From Mycobacterium sp. GA-1199 (GTDB taxonomy: Bacteria; Actinomycetota; Actinomycetes; Mycobacteriales; Mycobacteriaceae): a stretch of 64,000 nt of DNA. Location: assembly GCF_001500045.1 (NCBI RefSeq), contig NZ_LQIX01000054.1, positions 1-64,000 of the forward strand. Direction: 5' to 3'. Positions within the stretch are counted from its first letter, which is position 1. Every line of letters begins with the position of its first letter. The position numbers and the translations under genes are program-made. Under the pieces are notes generated by a model. It was given only the letters and a program-made list of their open reading frames with translations. It had not been told where the DNA came from and searched no databases. Below, one piece after another: positions 42,485 to 51,754 of the stretch.

Positions 42485-43006
42485 TCAACAGGTCTCGACG
42501 GCAGTGATGGCGAGCAACCGTCGCAGCGGGATCACGAACCGCTCGCCTTCGGCGTCGAGATGGACCGCTCCGGTGCGGCCGGGCACCGGAACTCCACACA
42601 CCGAGCCCTGCGAGGTCGTCACCTCTATCTTGGGCGCGATCGGCGCCTCGCTGCGCGGCTGCGGCCACCACCAGGTCAACGCCGCCACCGCGGTCAGCGC
42701 GGCCGCGGCGAACGTGAGCGTGATCCCCACGCGCAGTCGCGAAATGGTGGCCGGGCCAAGACGAGGCTGCCCGATGACTGGGTGCGCGATCGTGGCGACG
42801 AGAAAGATTCCCGCGACAGCCAGCACGAAACCGGCGAACGCGCTCACAGCGCCGATCTCCTGCAGCCAGTGCGGGCGGCTCCGACCCGAATCATCACCGG
42901 TGAGGACGCCGCACAGGCCGACGAAGCCCAACACGGCAAGTTGAAGTGTCTGCCACTCGCGCGCCGACTCTCGAACGCGGTTGTCGTACCGATACGGCAT
43001 GCCCAC
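42485..43006 (-). CDS. Small membrane protein of unknown function
   Basis: 173 aa with three hydrophobic helices (about 24-38, 50-72, 92-113) and a C-terminal domain of about 60 residues. Two Cys (VCGVP and the terminal TC) are extracytoplasmic or cytosolic depending on topology. GTG 43006 with GGGAG upstream. No family recognised. It lies 20 bp after the esterase-like phytase gene. Confidence 0.6.
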   Translation of the reverse strand: MGMPYRYDNRVRESAREWQTLQLAVLGFVGLCGVLTGDDSGRSRPHWLQEIGAVSAFAGFVLAVAGIFLVATIAHPVIGQPRLGPATISRLRVGITLTFAAAALTAVAALTWWWPQPRSEAPIAPKIEVTTSQGSVCGVPVPGRTGAVHLDAEGERFVIPLRRLLAITAVETC

Positions 43007-43026
43007 CGTGTTGCTCCCGGTCGTGG

Positions 43027-44148
43027 TTACAGCGCGAACGCCAAGAATTGGGTCACTTCGAACGGCTGGAAATTGTCGTCGCTGACCAGGACGACGGATT
43101 GGCGGCCGTCGGGCAGCACAGGACCCTGAGTGATTCCTTCGACGTTGTCGAGCGGCTCGAGTTCGTCGAGGGCATTGAGGTCGAGGGCCAGCGACTTGGC
43201 CATCGGTGTGACCGAGGCTTCGTTCAACGAGGGCATCCCCAACACGTCGGTGGCGTGGCCGAGATCGGCGCGGTAGAGCGTCACCGCGACGGCTTGGGGA
43301 AGATTGGCTGCCCGTTCGATGACGAGCAGTGAACTCTCCGAGAGTGCCAGGATGTCGGGCACACCGTTCTTCCCGGTTCGCGGTGCCGCCCGTTCCACCC
43401 GATAGACGTACTGCGCGACGGCCGTCCTCGACTCGACGTCGAACTTCGTGATGCGGATCTGCCCGGATGTCTGCTCGTCTGCGGTGGGGCCGTCCTGGTA
43501 CAGCGAGTGTTCCATGGCCGCGAACAGGTAGCGGCCGTCGGGCGTGAGCGACAGCCCCTCGAGCGCCCCGTTGGGACGAGGGCCGCTGGTCTCGTCGGCC
43601 GACAGGGCGATCCCGGGCGGCATGACGAATTCCCCGCGATACGTACCGTCGAGGCCGGCGATCCTGATCCAGGGCTGCAACAGTCCCACCGGGCCGGTGT
43701 CGTCACCGTCGGCGACGAATCCTTCGGAGGTCCAATACAACTGCTCGCGCGCACTGTCGAAGGCGATCGCCTCAGCATCGGGGGCCAGCACCGGTGGCTG
43801 GACGGACATGTCGTTGGGACGGAAGGGTTGTCCCGATTCGTCGAGCAGGTCGTGCTTGCTGACGAAGTGACCGCCGTCGACACCACCGTAGGAGACGTTC
43901 AGTCGAAGGCTGTAGAACCGGACCTTGCCATGGTCGGACTTGTCGTCGCTGATCGTGTAGTAGACATCGCGCTCCGCGTCGTAACTGATCCCGGAGAGCC
44001 CTCCGATCACGGTGCTGTCGTACACCGCGCCGTGGGGCGCCTGCCACTGACCCAGGTATTGCGGGGCCGAGGCATGAGCAACGGGCGGCGTCGCGGACAG
44101 GATCGCGGCCGTGGTCACCGAGAGAGCGGCCTTGCCGGCTGAGTTCAT
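43027..44148 (-). CDS. Secreted esterase-like phytase-family protein
   Basis: 373 aa. Signal peptide 1-26 ending AHA. The mature part is a beta-propeller-like domain of the esterase-like phytase family (GGLSGISYDAERDVYYTISDDK, then LEGLSLTPDGRYLFAAME, and NVEGITQGPVLPDGRQSVVLVSDDNF). Relatives are secreted or periplasmic; phosphate-ester cleavage is only presumed. ATG 44148 gives a normal signal peptide. ATG 44208 overlaps the aroE stop (ATGA) and would give a 46-residue signal; both are possible. Confidence 0.82.
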   Translation of the reverse strand: MNSAGKAALSVTTAAILSATPPVAHASAPQYLGQWQAPHGAVYDSTVIGGLSGISYDAERDVYYTISDDKSDHGKVRFYSLRLNVSYGGVDGGHFVSKHDLLDESGQPFRPNDMSVQPPVLAPDAEAIAFDSAREQLYWTSEGFVADGDDTGPVGLLQPWIRIAGLDGTYRGEFVMPPGIALSADETSGPRPNGALEGLSLTPDGRYLFAAMEHSLYQDGPTADEQTSGQIRITKFDVESRTAVAQYVYRVERAAPRTGKNGVPDILALSESSLLVIERAANLPQAVAVTLYRADLGHATDVLGMPSLNEASVTPMAKSLALDLNALDELEPLDNVEGITQGPVLPDGRQSVVLVSDDNFQPFEVTQFLAFAL

Positions 44149-44204
44149 ACCCTTACCAACGCCAGACCGGGCGATCAGGTTCACCACCGCCGGCAGACCG
44201 GTGA

Positions 44205-45011
44205 TCATCGATCCCGCAGCGCGGCCCGCATCGCCTCTTTCGGCGCCGGCATCCCGGTGAAGAGTTCGACCTGTGCGAACGCCTGGTTGAGCAGCATCTG
44301 CAGGCCGCTGATCAGCCGTCCGCCCGCGTTTTTCACCGCTAGCGCCAACGGTGTCGGCCACGGGTCGTAGATCGCATCGAGCAGCAACGGAATCCGGGCG
44401 AACGTCGATGCGTACGTCGCGGCCGCGTCGGCGGGAATGGTGCTGACCATCAGGTCCGCATCGGCGACCGTCTCGCTGATTTCGGGTCCGCCGATGTCGC
44501 ACCACCGGCCGTCGGCACCCAACCGCGTGGCCAGATCCACCAGGGGCGCAGCCTTATCGCGACTGCGGGCCACCACCGTGATCCGCTGCACCCCGAGTTC
44601 GGCCAACCCGACGACCACCGCGGGCGCTGTGCCTCCGGAGCCGACCACGATGCCGGAGGTGGCCGACACATCCTCGAGAGCGCCCGTCACACCGTCGATG
44701 TCAGTGTTGTCGGCCCGCCAGCCGGTATCGGTGCGCACCAGCGTGTTCGCCGAGCCGACCAGTTCCGCGCGCGCCGTGCGCTCGTCGGCGACCTGCAGCG
44801 CCGCGAACTTACCGGGCATGGTGACCGACAAGCCGACCCACTCCGGTCCCAGCCCACCGACCAAGCCCGGCAGCTGTTGTGCCGTGCACTCGATGCGCTC
44901 GTAGGTCCAGTCTGTCAGGCCCAGCGCCCGGTACGCCGCGAGATGCAACTGCGGAGAACGCGAATGCGCGATCGGCGAGCCGAGCACCGCCGCCTTCCTG
45001 CCCGGACTCAC
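44205..45011 (-). CDS. aroE: Shikimate dehydrogenase
   Basis: 268 aa. Shikimate-site GSPIAHSRSP, catalytic Lys in TMPGKF and Asp in NTDIDG, and a GSGGTAPAVV nucleotide loop. The loop varies from the usual GAGG form but mycobacterial enzymes differ here. GTG 45011 is chosen, 13 bp after mltG; the open frame extends further into mltG without support. Confidence 0.93.
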   Translation of the reverse strand: MSPGRKAAVLGSPIAHSRSPQLHLAAYRALGLTDWTYERIECTAQQLPGLVGGLGPEWVGLSVTMPGKFAALQVADERTARAELVGSANTLVRTDTGWRADNTDIDGVTGALEDVSATSGIVVGSGGTAPAVVVGLAELGVQRITVVARSRDKAAPLVDLATRLGADGRWCDIGGPEISETVADADLMVSTIPADAAATYASTFARIPLLLDAIYDPWPTPLALAVKNAGGRLISGLQMLLNQAFAQVELFTGMPAPKEAMRAALRDR

Positions 45012-45024
45012 CGTGCCATTGCGC

Positions 45025-46266
45025 TCACCGCGCGGAATCGAGCACACCGTTGCGCCGGGCCAGCTCGATGTTCGCGAGGTGCTGCGGGTAGTCCCGGGTG
45101 AACAACGTCGTGCCCTGCATGTCGATGGTGACGAAGTACAGCCAGTCGCCCGGCGCCGGATTCTCCGCAGCGGTCAACGCCGCGGTGCTCGGCGAACAGA
45201 TCGGGGTTGCCGGAAGGCCGGGCCGCACATAGGTGTTCCAGTCGTTGTGCTGCGCGCGGTCGGCGTCGGTGGTGGCCACCTCGATGCGGTCGAGCGGATA
45301 GTTCACCGTCGAGTCGAATTCGAGCGTGCGGTTCTCGGCCAGCCGGTTGTAGATGACGCGCGCCACCTTCGAGAAGTCCTCCGGTGTCGACTCCCGCTGC
45401 ACCAGTGAGCCGACGATCAGGATCTCGTAGGGCGACATGTCCATGGCCGCGGCCGTCTCGAGCAGTCCACCGTTGGCGTATTGCGTTGCGCTGGTGGAGA
45501 TCAGATTCGTCAGGATCTCCTGTGGCTGGGCCGACGGGTCGATGTTCCACGTGCCCGCGGCGATCAACCCCTCGATGCGGCGATGGTCGCCACCCATCGC
45601 CTGGACGGGGCCGAGGGCCCAGTCGGCCACACCGAGCGATGCCGGCGCCGCCGTCGCCGCCACGTTCTTCAGCGCGTCCGCGGACACGCAGTGCCGCTTG
45701 CCGTCGAGGTCGACGCACGTCGCTCGGGAGATCAGGGTGAGGATGCCCTCGGTGACCGCGTTGGTCTTGACATCACGCACATCGTCGAGCTGGCGCCCTT
45801 CGGGGATGGTCAGCTTGCCGACCCGGTTCTTCGGATCCGAAAGCCGCGCAACGGCATTGGCCGCCGGAATCTCCGTCCGCATCTTGTAGAAGCCCGGCTG
45901 GATCGCCGATATCGCGTCGTTGCCCTCGGCGGCGTCGACGAACACGCTGGCGGTCGCGACGATGTTGTGCTCCTGCAAAGTCTTGCCGATCGCGGTCGTC
46001 GAGTCGCCGTCATGCACCTGGATCACGACATCCGCGACGCCCTCACCGGTGAAATCGTTGCCGCCGAACAGTGAGTGCCACAGCTTGGAACCCAGGAACA
46101 CCGCGCCGATGGCGACCACGATCAGCAGGCCGACGGCCAAGCCACCCGCCACGCGGCGCTTGCGCCGGTTGCGCGCGGCCCGGATCCGCTCCGCACGGGT
46201 CATCCGGCGCCGCGGCGGGCCCACCGCAACCGGTTCGGCCCGCTCACCGCCCCAATGGTTAGTCAT
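45025..46266 (-). CDS. mltG: Endolytic murein transglycosylase MltG
   Basis: 413 aa. Cytosolic basic N terminus (RRRMTRAERIRAARNRRKRR), one membrane helix (about 39-60), a LysM-like region, and the YceG catalytic domain with Glu in GSLVQRES and the YNTY-like NDWNTYVRPGLPATPICSP stretch. Cleaves nascent glycan strands outside the membrane. ATG overlaps the ruvX stop by eight bases. Confidence 0.93.
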   Translation of the reverse strand: MTNHWGGERAEPVAVGPPRRRMTRAERIRAARNRRKRRVAGGLAVGLLIVVAIGAVFLGSKLWHSLFGGNDFTGEGVADVVIQVHDGDSTTAIGKTLQEHNIVATASVFVDAAEGNDAISAIQPGFYKMRTEIPAANAVARLSDPKNRVGKLTIPEGRQLDDVRDVKTNAVTEGILTLISRATCVDLDGKRHCVSADALKNVAATAAPASLGVADWALGPVQAMGGDHRRIEGLIAAGTWNIDPSAQPQEILTNLISTSATQYANGGLLETAAAMDMSPYEILIVGSLVQRESTPEDFSKVARVIYNRLAENRTLEFDSTVNYPLDRIEVATTDADRAQHNDWNTYVRPGLPATPICSPSTAALTAAENPAPGDWLYFVTIDMQGTTLFTRDYPQHLANIELARRNGVLDSAR

Positions 46267-46840
46267 CCCCGACCTCTCCATGCGCGGCAACGTGCTCATC
46301 CGCTCCTCGCGTGCGCGCCGCTTCACGCCGCTGGTCCAACCAGTTCTGCAGAATGCCCACCGCCGCCGCCTGGTCGATCACCGAGCGCTGGCCTCTGGCG
46401 CGCACACCGGCATCCCGCAGCGAGCGTTGAGCCACCACCGTAGTGAGTCGTTCGTCCGCGAGTCGCACCGGTGTCGGGGCGATCCGTTCGGCCAATGCGT
46501 CGGCCAACGCGACGGCGTCCTGGGCCGAGGACCCCGATCGATCGGCGAGCGTACGCGGCAACCCCACCACGACCTCCACCACATCCAGGTCCTTGACCAA
46601 CCCGGTGAGCCGCCGGATGTGCCGGTTGGTGCGGTCGCGACGGACGGTCTCGACGGGGGTGGCCAGGATGCCGTCCGGATCACTGGCGGCCACGCCGATC
46701 CGCACGCTGCCGACGTCGATGCCGATCCGGCGTCCGCGACCCGGATCCGGCGGGTTCAGTGACTCCCCGGGCCGATCCGGCCGACGGTCGCCTGATGTCC
46801 CCCGCGCGTGCGGATCGTCTCCCGCCGGTGTGGAATCCAC
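46259..46840 (-). CDS. ruvX: Holliday junction resolvase-like RuvX/YqgF
   Basis: 193 aa. RNase H-like core: GIDVGSVRIGVAASD strand, VVVGLPR, and DERLTTVVA. The first 38 or so residues are polar and disordered. Family role includes 16S rRNA end processing. GTG 46840 lies four bases after the alaS stop; mltG overlaps its end. Confidence 0.9.
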   Translation of the reverse strand: MDSTPAGDDPHARGTSGDRRPDRPGESLNPPDPGRGRRIGIDVGSVRIGVAASDPDGILATPVETVRRDRTNRHIRRLTGLVKDLDVVEVVVGLPRTLADRSGSSAQDAVALADALAERIAPTPVRLADERLTTVVAQRSLRDAGVRARGQRSVIDQAAAVGILQNWLDQRREAARTRGADEHVAAHGEVGDD

Positions 46841-46844
46841 GCCG

Positions 46845-49541
46845 CTAGCCTCGGTCGATCTCTGCGCGGAGCGCGGCCAGCGCCGCGTCGATGCCTGCCG
46901 CGCCCTTGCCGGAACCCTGTGCCAGATCGGCCTTTCCGCCGCCGCGGCCGTCGACCGCCGCACCCAACGTCTTCACCAGATCGTTGGCCCGGAATCCGAG
47001 GTCTTGGGCGGCCGGATTGACCGCGACCACGAACGGGACGCTGTCGTTCTCGCCCTCGGCGATCAACGCGACAACGGCGGGATCGCTGCCCAGCTTGCCG
47101 CGCACATCGCCGACCAGCGTGCGAAGATCACCGGCCGACATCCCACTGGCCATGCGCTGCGCCACGAGACGGACCTTACCGACAAGTTCTGCGCCGGCGG
47201 CGGCATTGGCTGCCGCGGCACGCGCATTGGCCAGGCGCAACCGGTCCAGCTCTTTCTCGGCCGCCCGCAGCCGCTCGACCAGGTTCGCCACTCGCGCAGG
47301 CACCTCGTCGGAGGGCACCTTCAGCGTCGAGGCCAGTCCCGCCATCAACGCCCGTTCCTTGGCCAGATGGCGGAACGACTCGAGACCGACGTAGGCCTCC
47401 ACCCGGCGCACGCCCGAGCCGACCGACGACTCACCGAGGATGGTGACCGGACCGATCTGCGCGGAGTTGTGCACGTGGGTGCCGCCGCACAGTTCCAGCG
47501 AGAACGGCCCACCGATCTCGACCACGCGGACGTGTTCGGGGTACTGCTCGCCGAACAGCGCTATGGCGCCCATCGCCTTGGCCTTGTCCAACTCGGTGGT
47601 GAACGTGCGCACCTCGTGATCGGCTTCGACCGCCTCGTTGGTCACCTCTTCAATCTGGCTGCGCTGGTCCTCGGAGAGCGGGCCCTGCCAGTTGAAGTCG
47701 AAGCGCAGATAACCGGGCCTGTTCAACGAGCCGGCCTGAACGGCGTTGGGCCCCAACACCTGCCGCAGCGCGGCGTGCACCATGTGGGTCCCGGAGTGCC
47801 CCTGTGTGGCACCGTGGCGCCACTTCGGGTCGACCGCGGCGACGACCGTGTCGCCCTCGACGAACTCGCCGGACTCCACGTGGACGCGATGCGACCACAA
47901 TGTCTTCGCGATCTTCTGCACGTCCGTGACCGCCGCCTTGGCCGCGGTGGAGGCGCCCGATCCGCTGATCGTGCCCTCGTCGGCGATCTGGCCGCCGGAC
48001 TCGGCGTAGAAGGGTGTGCGGTCGAGGATCAACTCGACGCGGTCCGGCGGCGGGCTGCCCCCGTCGTGGCTGACGACGGGCACGCGCTCACCATCGACGA
48101 AGATACCGAGAATCCTTGCTTCGGAGGATAATTCGTCGAATCCGGTGAATTCGGTCGGACCCGCGTCGACGAGGTCACGGTATGCCGACAGGTCCGAGTG
48201 CGCCTGCTTGCGCGCCGCGGCGTCGGCCTTCGCGCGTTGGCGCTGCTCGGCCATCAGGCCGCGGAAGCCTTCCTCGTCGACGGACAGACCGTGTTCGGCC
48301 GCCATCTCCAAGGTGAGCTCGATCGGGAATCCGTAGGTGTCGTGCAGTGTGAACGCATCGGAGCCGGACAGCACCGTGGCCCCCTTGGCCTTCGTCGCGC
48401 CGGCCGCCTCGTCGAACAACCGCGAGCCGGAGGCCAGCGTCCGGTTGAACGCGGTTTCCTCGGCCACGGCGATGCGTTGGATGCGGTCGAAGTCTTCGGC
48501 GAGTTCGGGATACGACGGGCTCATCGCGTCGCGCACGGTGGTCATCAGGTCGGCCATGATCGGTTGTTCGACGCCGAGCAGTTTCGCGGCGCGGATGATT
48601 CGGCGCAGCAGGCGGCGCAACACGTAGCCGCGGCCCTCGTTGCCCGGGCTCACACCGTCGCCGATGATGATCGCCGCCGTGCGGCTGTGGTCGGCGATGA
48701 TGCGGTACCGCACGTCGTCGGTGTGGCTGCCCTGCCCGTAGCCGCGCGGCGCACGCGCGGCCATCAGGTCGATGGCCGGACGCAGCAGGTCGGTCTCGTA
48801 GACGTTGTCCACACCCTGCAGCAGGCACGCCACCCGCTCGACGCCCATCCCGGTGTCGATGTTCTTGCGCGGCAGCGGCCCGAGGATCTCGAAGTCCTCC
48901 TTGGAGGTGCCCTCGCCGCGCTCGTTCTGCATGAACACGAGATTCCAGATCTCGATGTAGCGGTCTTCGTTGGCGATCGGGCCGCCCTCGACGCCGTACT
49001 CGGGTCCCCTGTCGTAATAGATCTCCGATGACGGCCCGCACGGCCCGGGAATACCCATCGACCAGTAGTTGTCGGCCATCCCGCGACGCTGGATGCGCTC
49101 GGCCGGGAGCCCGGCGACCTCCTGCCACAGAGCCATCGCCTCGTCGTCGTCGAGGTAGACGGTGGCCCACAGCCGCTCGGGGTCCAGCCCGTATCCGCCT
49201 TGTTCGACCGGGTTGGTCAGCAGCGTCCACGCGAACTCGATGGCGCCCTTCTTGAAGTAGTCGCCGAACGAGAAGTTGCCCGCCATCTGGAAGAAGGTGT
49301 TGTGGCGGGTGGTGATGCCGACCTCGTCGATGTCGGGGGTGCGGATGCACTTCTGGATGCTGGTGGCCCGCTTCCACGGCGGAGCCTGCTGCCCCAGGAA
49401 GTACGGCACGAACTGGACCATGCCGGCGTTGACGAACAGCAGATTCGGGTCGTCCAGGATCACCGAGGCACTCGGCACCTCGGTGTGGCCCGCCTTCACG
49501 AAGTGATCGAGGAAACGCTTCCTGATCTCGTGTGTCTGCAC
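46845..49541 (-). CDS. alaS: Alanyl-tRNA synthetase
   Basis: 898 aa. Class II catalytic core at the N terminus (ATSIQKCIRTPDIDEVG, HNTFFQMAGNFSFGDYFK), tRNA-binding middle, editing domain with zinc-binding HSGTHMVH and CGGTHV, and a C-terminal DHHA1 domain (AAQDLGFRANDLVKTLG). GTG 49541 (MQTHEIRKRF) is the normal start. First gene of the alaS-ruvX-mltG-aroE unit. Confidence 0.98.
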   Translation of the reverse strand: MQTHEIRKRFLDHFVKAGHTEVPSASVILDDPNLLFVNAGMVQFVPYFLGQQAPPWKRATSIQKCIRTPDIDEVGITTRHNTFFQMAGNFSFGDYFKKGAIEFAWTLLTNPVEQGGYGLDPERLWATVYLDDDEAMALWQEVAGLPAERIQRRGMADNYWSMGIPGPCGPSSEIYYDRGPEYGVEGGPIANEDRYIEIWNLVFMQNERGEGTSKEDFEILGPLPRKNIDTGMGVERVACLLQGVDNVYETDLLRPAIDLMAARAPRGYGQGSHTDDVRYRIIADHSRTAAIIIGDGVSPGNEGRGYVLRRLLRRIIRAAKLLGVEQPIMADLMTTVRDAMSPSYPELAEDFDRIQRIAVAEETAFNRTLASGSRLFDEAAGATKAKGATVLSGSDAFTLHDTYGFPIELTLEMAAEHGLSVDEEGFRGLMAEQRQRAKADAAARKQAHSDLSAYRDLVDAGPTEFTGFDELSSEARILGIFVDGERVPVVSHDGGSPPPDRVELILDRTPFYAESGGQIADEGTISGSGASTAAKAAVTDVQKIAKTLWSHRVHVESGEFVEGDTVVAAVDPKWRHGATQGHSGTHMVHAALRQVLGPNAVQAGSLNRPGYLRFDFNWQGPLSEDQRSQIEEVTNEAVEADHEVRTFTTELDKAKAMGAIALFGEQYPEHVRVVEIGGPFSLELCGGTHVHNSAQIGPVTILGESSVGSGVRRVEAYVGLESFRHLAKERALMAGLASTLKVPSDEVPARVANLVERLRAAEKELDRLRLANARAAAANAAAGAELVGKVRLVAQRMASGMSAGDLRTLVGDVRGKLGSDPAVVALIAEGENDSVPFVVAVNPAAQDLGFRANDLVKTLGAAVDGRGGGKADLAQGSGKGAAGIDAALAALRAEIDRG

Positions 49542-49583
49542 GTCTGATACATCCTTGAAGTTTCGCTGATACCTGCGACTATT

Positions 49584-49606
49584 CGACCGCACTACAGTAC
49601 CGGTCG
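49584..49606 (-). promoter_or_regulatory. alaS leader hairpin
   Basis: CGACCG and CGGTCG arms with an 11-base loop about 45-65 bases upstream of the alaS GTG, with TACTGT inside the loop as a possible -10. A hairpin or promoter operator; no T-box features are seen. Confidence 0.25.
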
Positions 49607-49688
49607 CGGTTGTCACGCCGAAAAGACAACGAACGGGCACCGTCGGCAGTGCCCAGCTCAGACTCGGTCGGGTGTCACCGACGTCACG

Positions 49689-50090
49689 TCACCCGTCGAT
49701 GAAGCTCAGCCGGACCCTGCGTTGCGGATTGTCACGGTTGAGGTCGACGAGCACGATGCTCTGCCAGGTGCCGAGCAACGGCTCGCCGTCCTGCACGGGA
49801 ATGGTCACCGACGGCGACACCAGGGCGGGCAGCACATGGTCGGCGCCGTGTCCCGGCGAGCCGTGCGAGTGTCGGTAGCGGTCGTCGCGCGGGAGCAGGT
49901 TCTCGAGGGTCTCGACAAGATCGTCGTCGGAACCCGCACCCGTCTCGATGATCGCCACACCCGCCGTCGCGTGCGGCACGAAGACGCTGCACAAGCCGTC
50001 GCCCCGGCGACCGCAGAACGAGCGCACCTCGTCGGTGAGGTCGATGATGCGGCGCTGGCCGGTCTCGATGTCGATCACGTCGGTATCCAC
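49689..50090 (-). CDS. YjbQ-family protein (Rv2556c-like)
   Basis: 133 aa from GTG 50090 (an ATG at 50129 would add 13 residues). Small UPF0047 fold: VFVPHATAGVAIIE, DDRYRHSHGSPGHGADHVLPALV with the His cluster, and GTWQSIVLVDLN. Some relatives show weak thiamine-phosphate synthase activity; true function open. 147 bp before alaS on the same strand. Confidence 0.85.
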   Translation of the reverse strand: MDTDVIDIETGQRRIIDLTDEVRSFCGRRGDGLCSVFVPHATAGVAIIETGAGSDDDLVETLENLLPRDDRYRHSHGSPGHGADHVLPALVSPSVTIPVQDGEPLLGTWQSIVLVDLNRDNPQRRVRLSFIDG

Positions 50091-50213
50091 GTCATCGAGC
50101 GTACGAGGCTTCTCGGCCGAATCGTCCATTGAATCGACCACCCCCCAGGAGGAAGCTGGGAAGTGGTCCGGCGGCGCCGCTGGGGCGCTGCCCCGAGCAA
50201 AAGGGGGTCGGCC

Positions 50214-50834
50214 GTGTACGCACGTTCCACCACCGTCCACGCACGACCTTCGTCGATCGACGACGGCATCGCGTTCATCGGGACCGAGGTCCTGCCCGCA
50301 CTCGAAGCGATCGACGGGTTCGTCGGCTTGTCGCTGTTGGCGGATCGAGAATCCGGCCACTGCATCACGACCAGCGCCTGGGACTCCGAGGACGCGTTGC
50401 GGACCAGCGCCGAGCGGGCGGCACCGCTGCGCGATCGCGCCGCCGAGGTCCTCGGCGGTGAGGCGACCGTTGATCAGTGGCAGATCGGCGTCATGCACCG
50501 CGATCACCGCTCGGCAGAGGGCGCCTGCGTCCGGGCCACCTGGCTGCGGGTGCCGCGCGAGCACATCGCCCGCTCGATCGAGTTCTACAAGACCGATGTG
50601 CTGCCGGCCCTGGAGGCACTGGACGGCTTCTGCAGCGCCAGCTATCTGATCAACCCCGAATCGGGGCGCGCCGTGTCGTCGGCAACGTTCGACAGTCGTG
50701 AAGCCATGGCGGAAAACCGCGAGCAGGCCAGGGAACTGCGCAACGCCCGCACCCGCGAACTGGGCGCCGACATCGTCGATGTCGGCGAGTTCGATCTGGT
50801 ACTCGCCCACCTGCGCATCCCGGAAATGGTCTGA
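50214..50834 (+). CDS. Tandem-duplicated ABM-like protein (Rv2557/Rv2558-like)
   Basis: 206 aa made of two related halves of about 95 residues, each a ferredoxin-like barrel unit of antibiotic-monooxygenase type. Compare VLPALEAIDGFVGLSLL near 28 with VLPALEALDGFCSASYL near 130. AAGGGGG lies upstream of GTG 50214. M. tuberculosis has two neighbouring genes of this kind, linked in the literature to starvation. No heme- or metal-binding residues can be assigned. Confidence 0.75.
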   Translation: MYARSTTVHARPSSIDDGIAFIGTEVLPALEAIDGFVGLSLLADRESGHCITTSAWDSEDALRTSAERAAPLRDRAAEVLGGEATVDQWQIGVMHRDHRSAEGACVRATWLRVPREHIARSIEFYKTDVLPALEALDGFCSASYLINPESGRAVSSATFDSREAMAENREQARELRNARTRELGADIVDVGEFDLVLAHLRIPEMV

Positions 50835-50849
50835 TCCGGTCGCCGATCC

Positions 50850-50875
50850 GTTTATTGACGTCGGTGTCGGGGTAT
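50850..50875 (+). promoter_or_regulatory. SigF-type promoter
   Basis: GTTT (50850-50853), 16 bases, GGGTAT (50870-50875), an exact fit to the mycobacterial SigF consensus GTTT-N15-17-GGGTA. It sits 31 bases before the ATG of the YeaQ-type gene, with room for a leader holding GGAGG. Confidence 0.7.
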
Positions 50876-50906
50876 GTCAGCTGCACCCCGAGACCCTGGA
50901 GGAACC

Positions 50907-51215
50907 ATGACCGTCACCGGCGTTATCACCGCGATTCTCATCGGCGCAGTGGTCGGCGTGCTCGCCCGCCTGATCCTGCCCGGCAGGCAGCCCATCGGCA
51001 TCATCGTCACCGTTCTGGTGGGCATCGTCTCGGCTCTGATCGGCACGTGGCTTGCCCGGGCGCTGGGTCTTCCGACCGCCACAAGTGGCGTCGACTGGAT
51101 CGAGTTGCTCTGCCAGGTCGTGGTCGCCGTGATCGGCGTGGCGCTGGTGTCCGCGCTCATGGGCCGCAGGCGCACCGGGGTGACGGGCGGCCGTCGCGGC
51201 GGCGTGCTGCGCTAG
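50907..51215 (+). CDS. GlsB/YeaQ/YmgE-family stress membrane protein
   Basis: 102 aa, three membrane helices, transglycosylase-associated (Gly-rich) family. The ATG has a perfect GGAGG four bases upstream; an upstream open frame from 50874 lacks one. Ends in a basic tail (GRRRTGVTGGRRGGVLR). The SigF-type promoter suggests induction in stress or stationary phase. Confidence 0.85.
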   Translation: MTVTGVITAILIGAVVGVLARLILPGRQPIGIIVTVLVGIVSALIGTWLARALGLPTATSGVDWIELLCQVVVAVIGVALVSALMGRRRTGVTGGRRGGVLR

Positions 51216-51280
51216 CCAAACCACCCAGGCGATCCCGGCTGCACCCCCCGGCAGCCGGGATCGCTTCTGCCACACGGCTT

Positions 51281-51754
51281 TCACAGGGTCTTCAGCAATT
51301 CGTCGAGCTTCTCGTAGCCCTCTGTCATCCCGCCCTCCATTCCGGAGGACAACAGCGCGTCGCGGGCCTCGACGGTCGGGCAGATCGACCGGCCACGCAA
51401 CCGGCTGCGGCCGCCGCCGAGATCCTCGAACCACAGGTATTCGATGTTGACCTGATCGGGCGCCCCGTCGAACTCGAACGTCTGCAGGATGAACTCGTTT
51501 TCCCGCACGGTGTGGAATGTGCCGTTGAAGCCGTATGCGCCGCTCTGGTCCTTGTGCACGTAGCGATATCCGCCGTGGCTCTTGAACTCCCATTCCTCGA
51601 TCGTCATTTCCAGTCCGCGCGGGCCGAGCCACCGCTTGAGCAGGTCGGGCTCGGCGTGTGCGCGGAACAAGGCGTCGACGGGTGCGTCGAACTCCCGGGT
51701 GAACTCCATGGCCAGGGTGTCCACGGGGGCGGTGAGATCCAGTGCGTTGCTCAT
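51281..51754 (-). CDS. SRPBCC (AHSA1-like) protein
   Basis: 157 aa helix-grip fold: TREFDAPVDALFRAHAEPDLLKRW at the start and TEGYEKLDELL at the end. Such proteins, coupled to an ArsR gene, form a common pair in actinobacteria with unknown ligand. ATG overlaps the ArsR stop (ATGA). Confidence 0.85.
   Translation of the reverse strand: MSNALDLTAPVDTLAMEFTREFDAPVDALFRAHAEPDLLKRWLGPRGLEMTIEEWEFKSHGGYRYVHKDQSGAYGFNGTFHTVRENEFILQTFEFDGAPDQVNIEYLWFEDLGGGRSRLRGRSICPTVEARDALLSSGMEGGMTEGYEKLDELLKTL

Noticed and set aside
49542..49688. T-box leader for alaS
   Set aside because: No specifier loop, no T-box sequence and no terminator/antiterminator pair.
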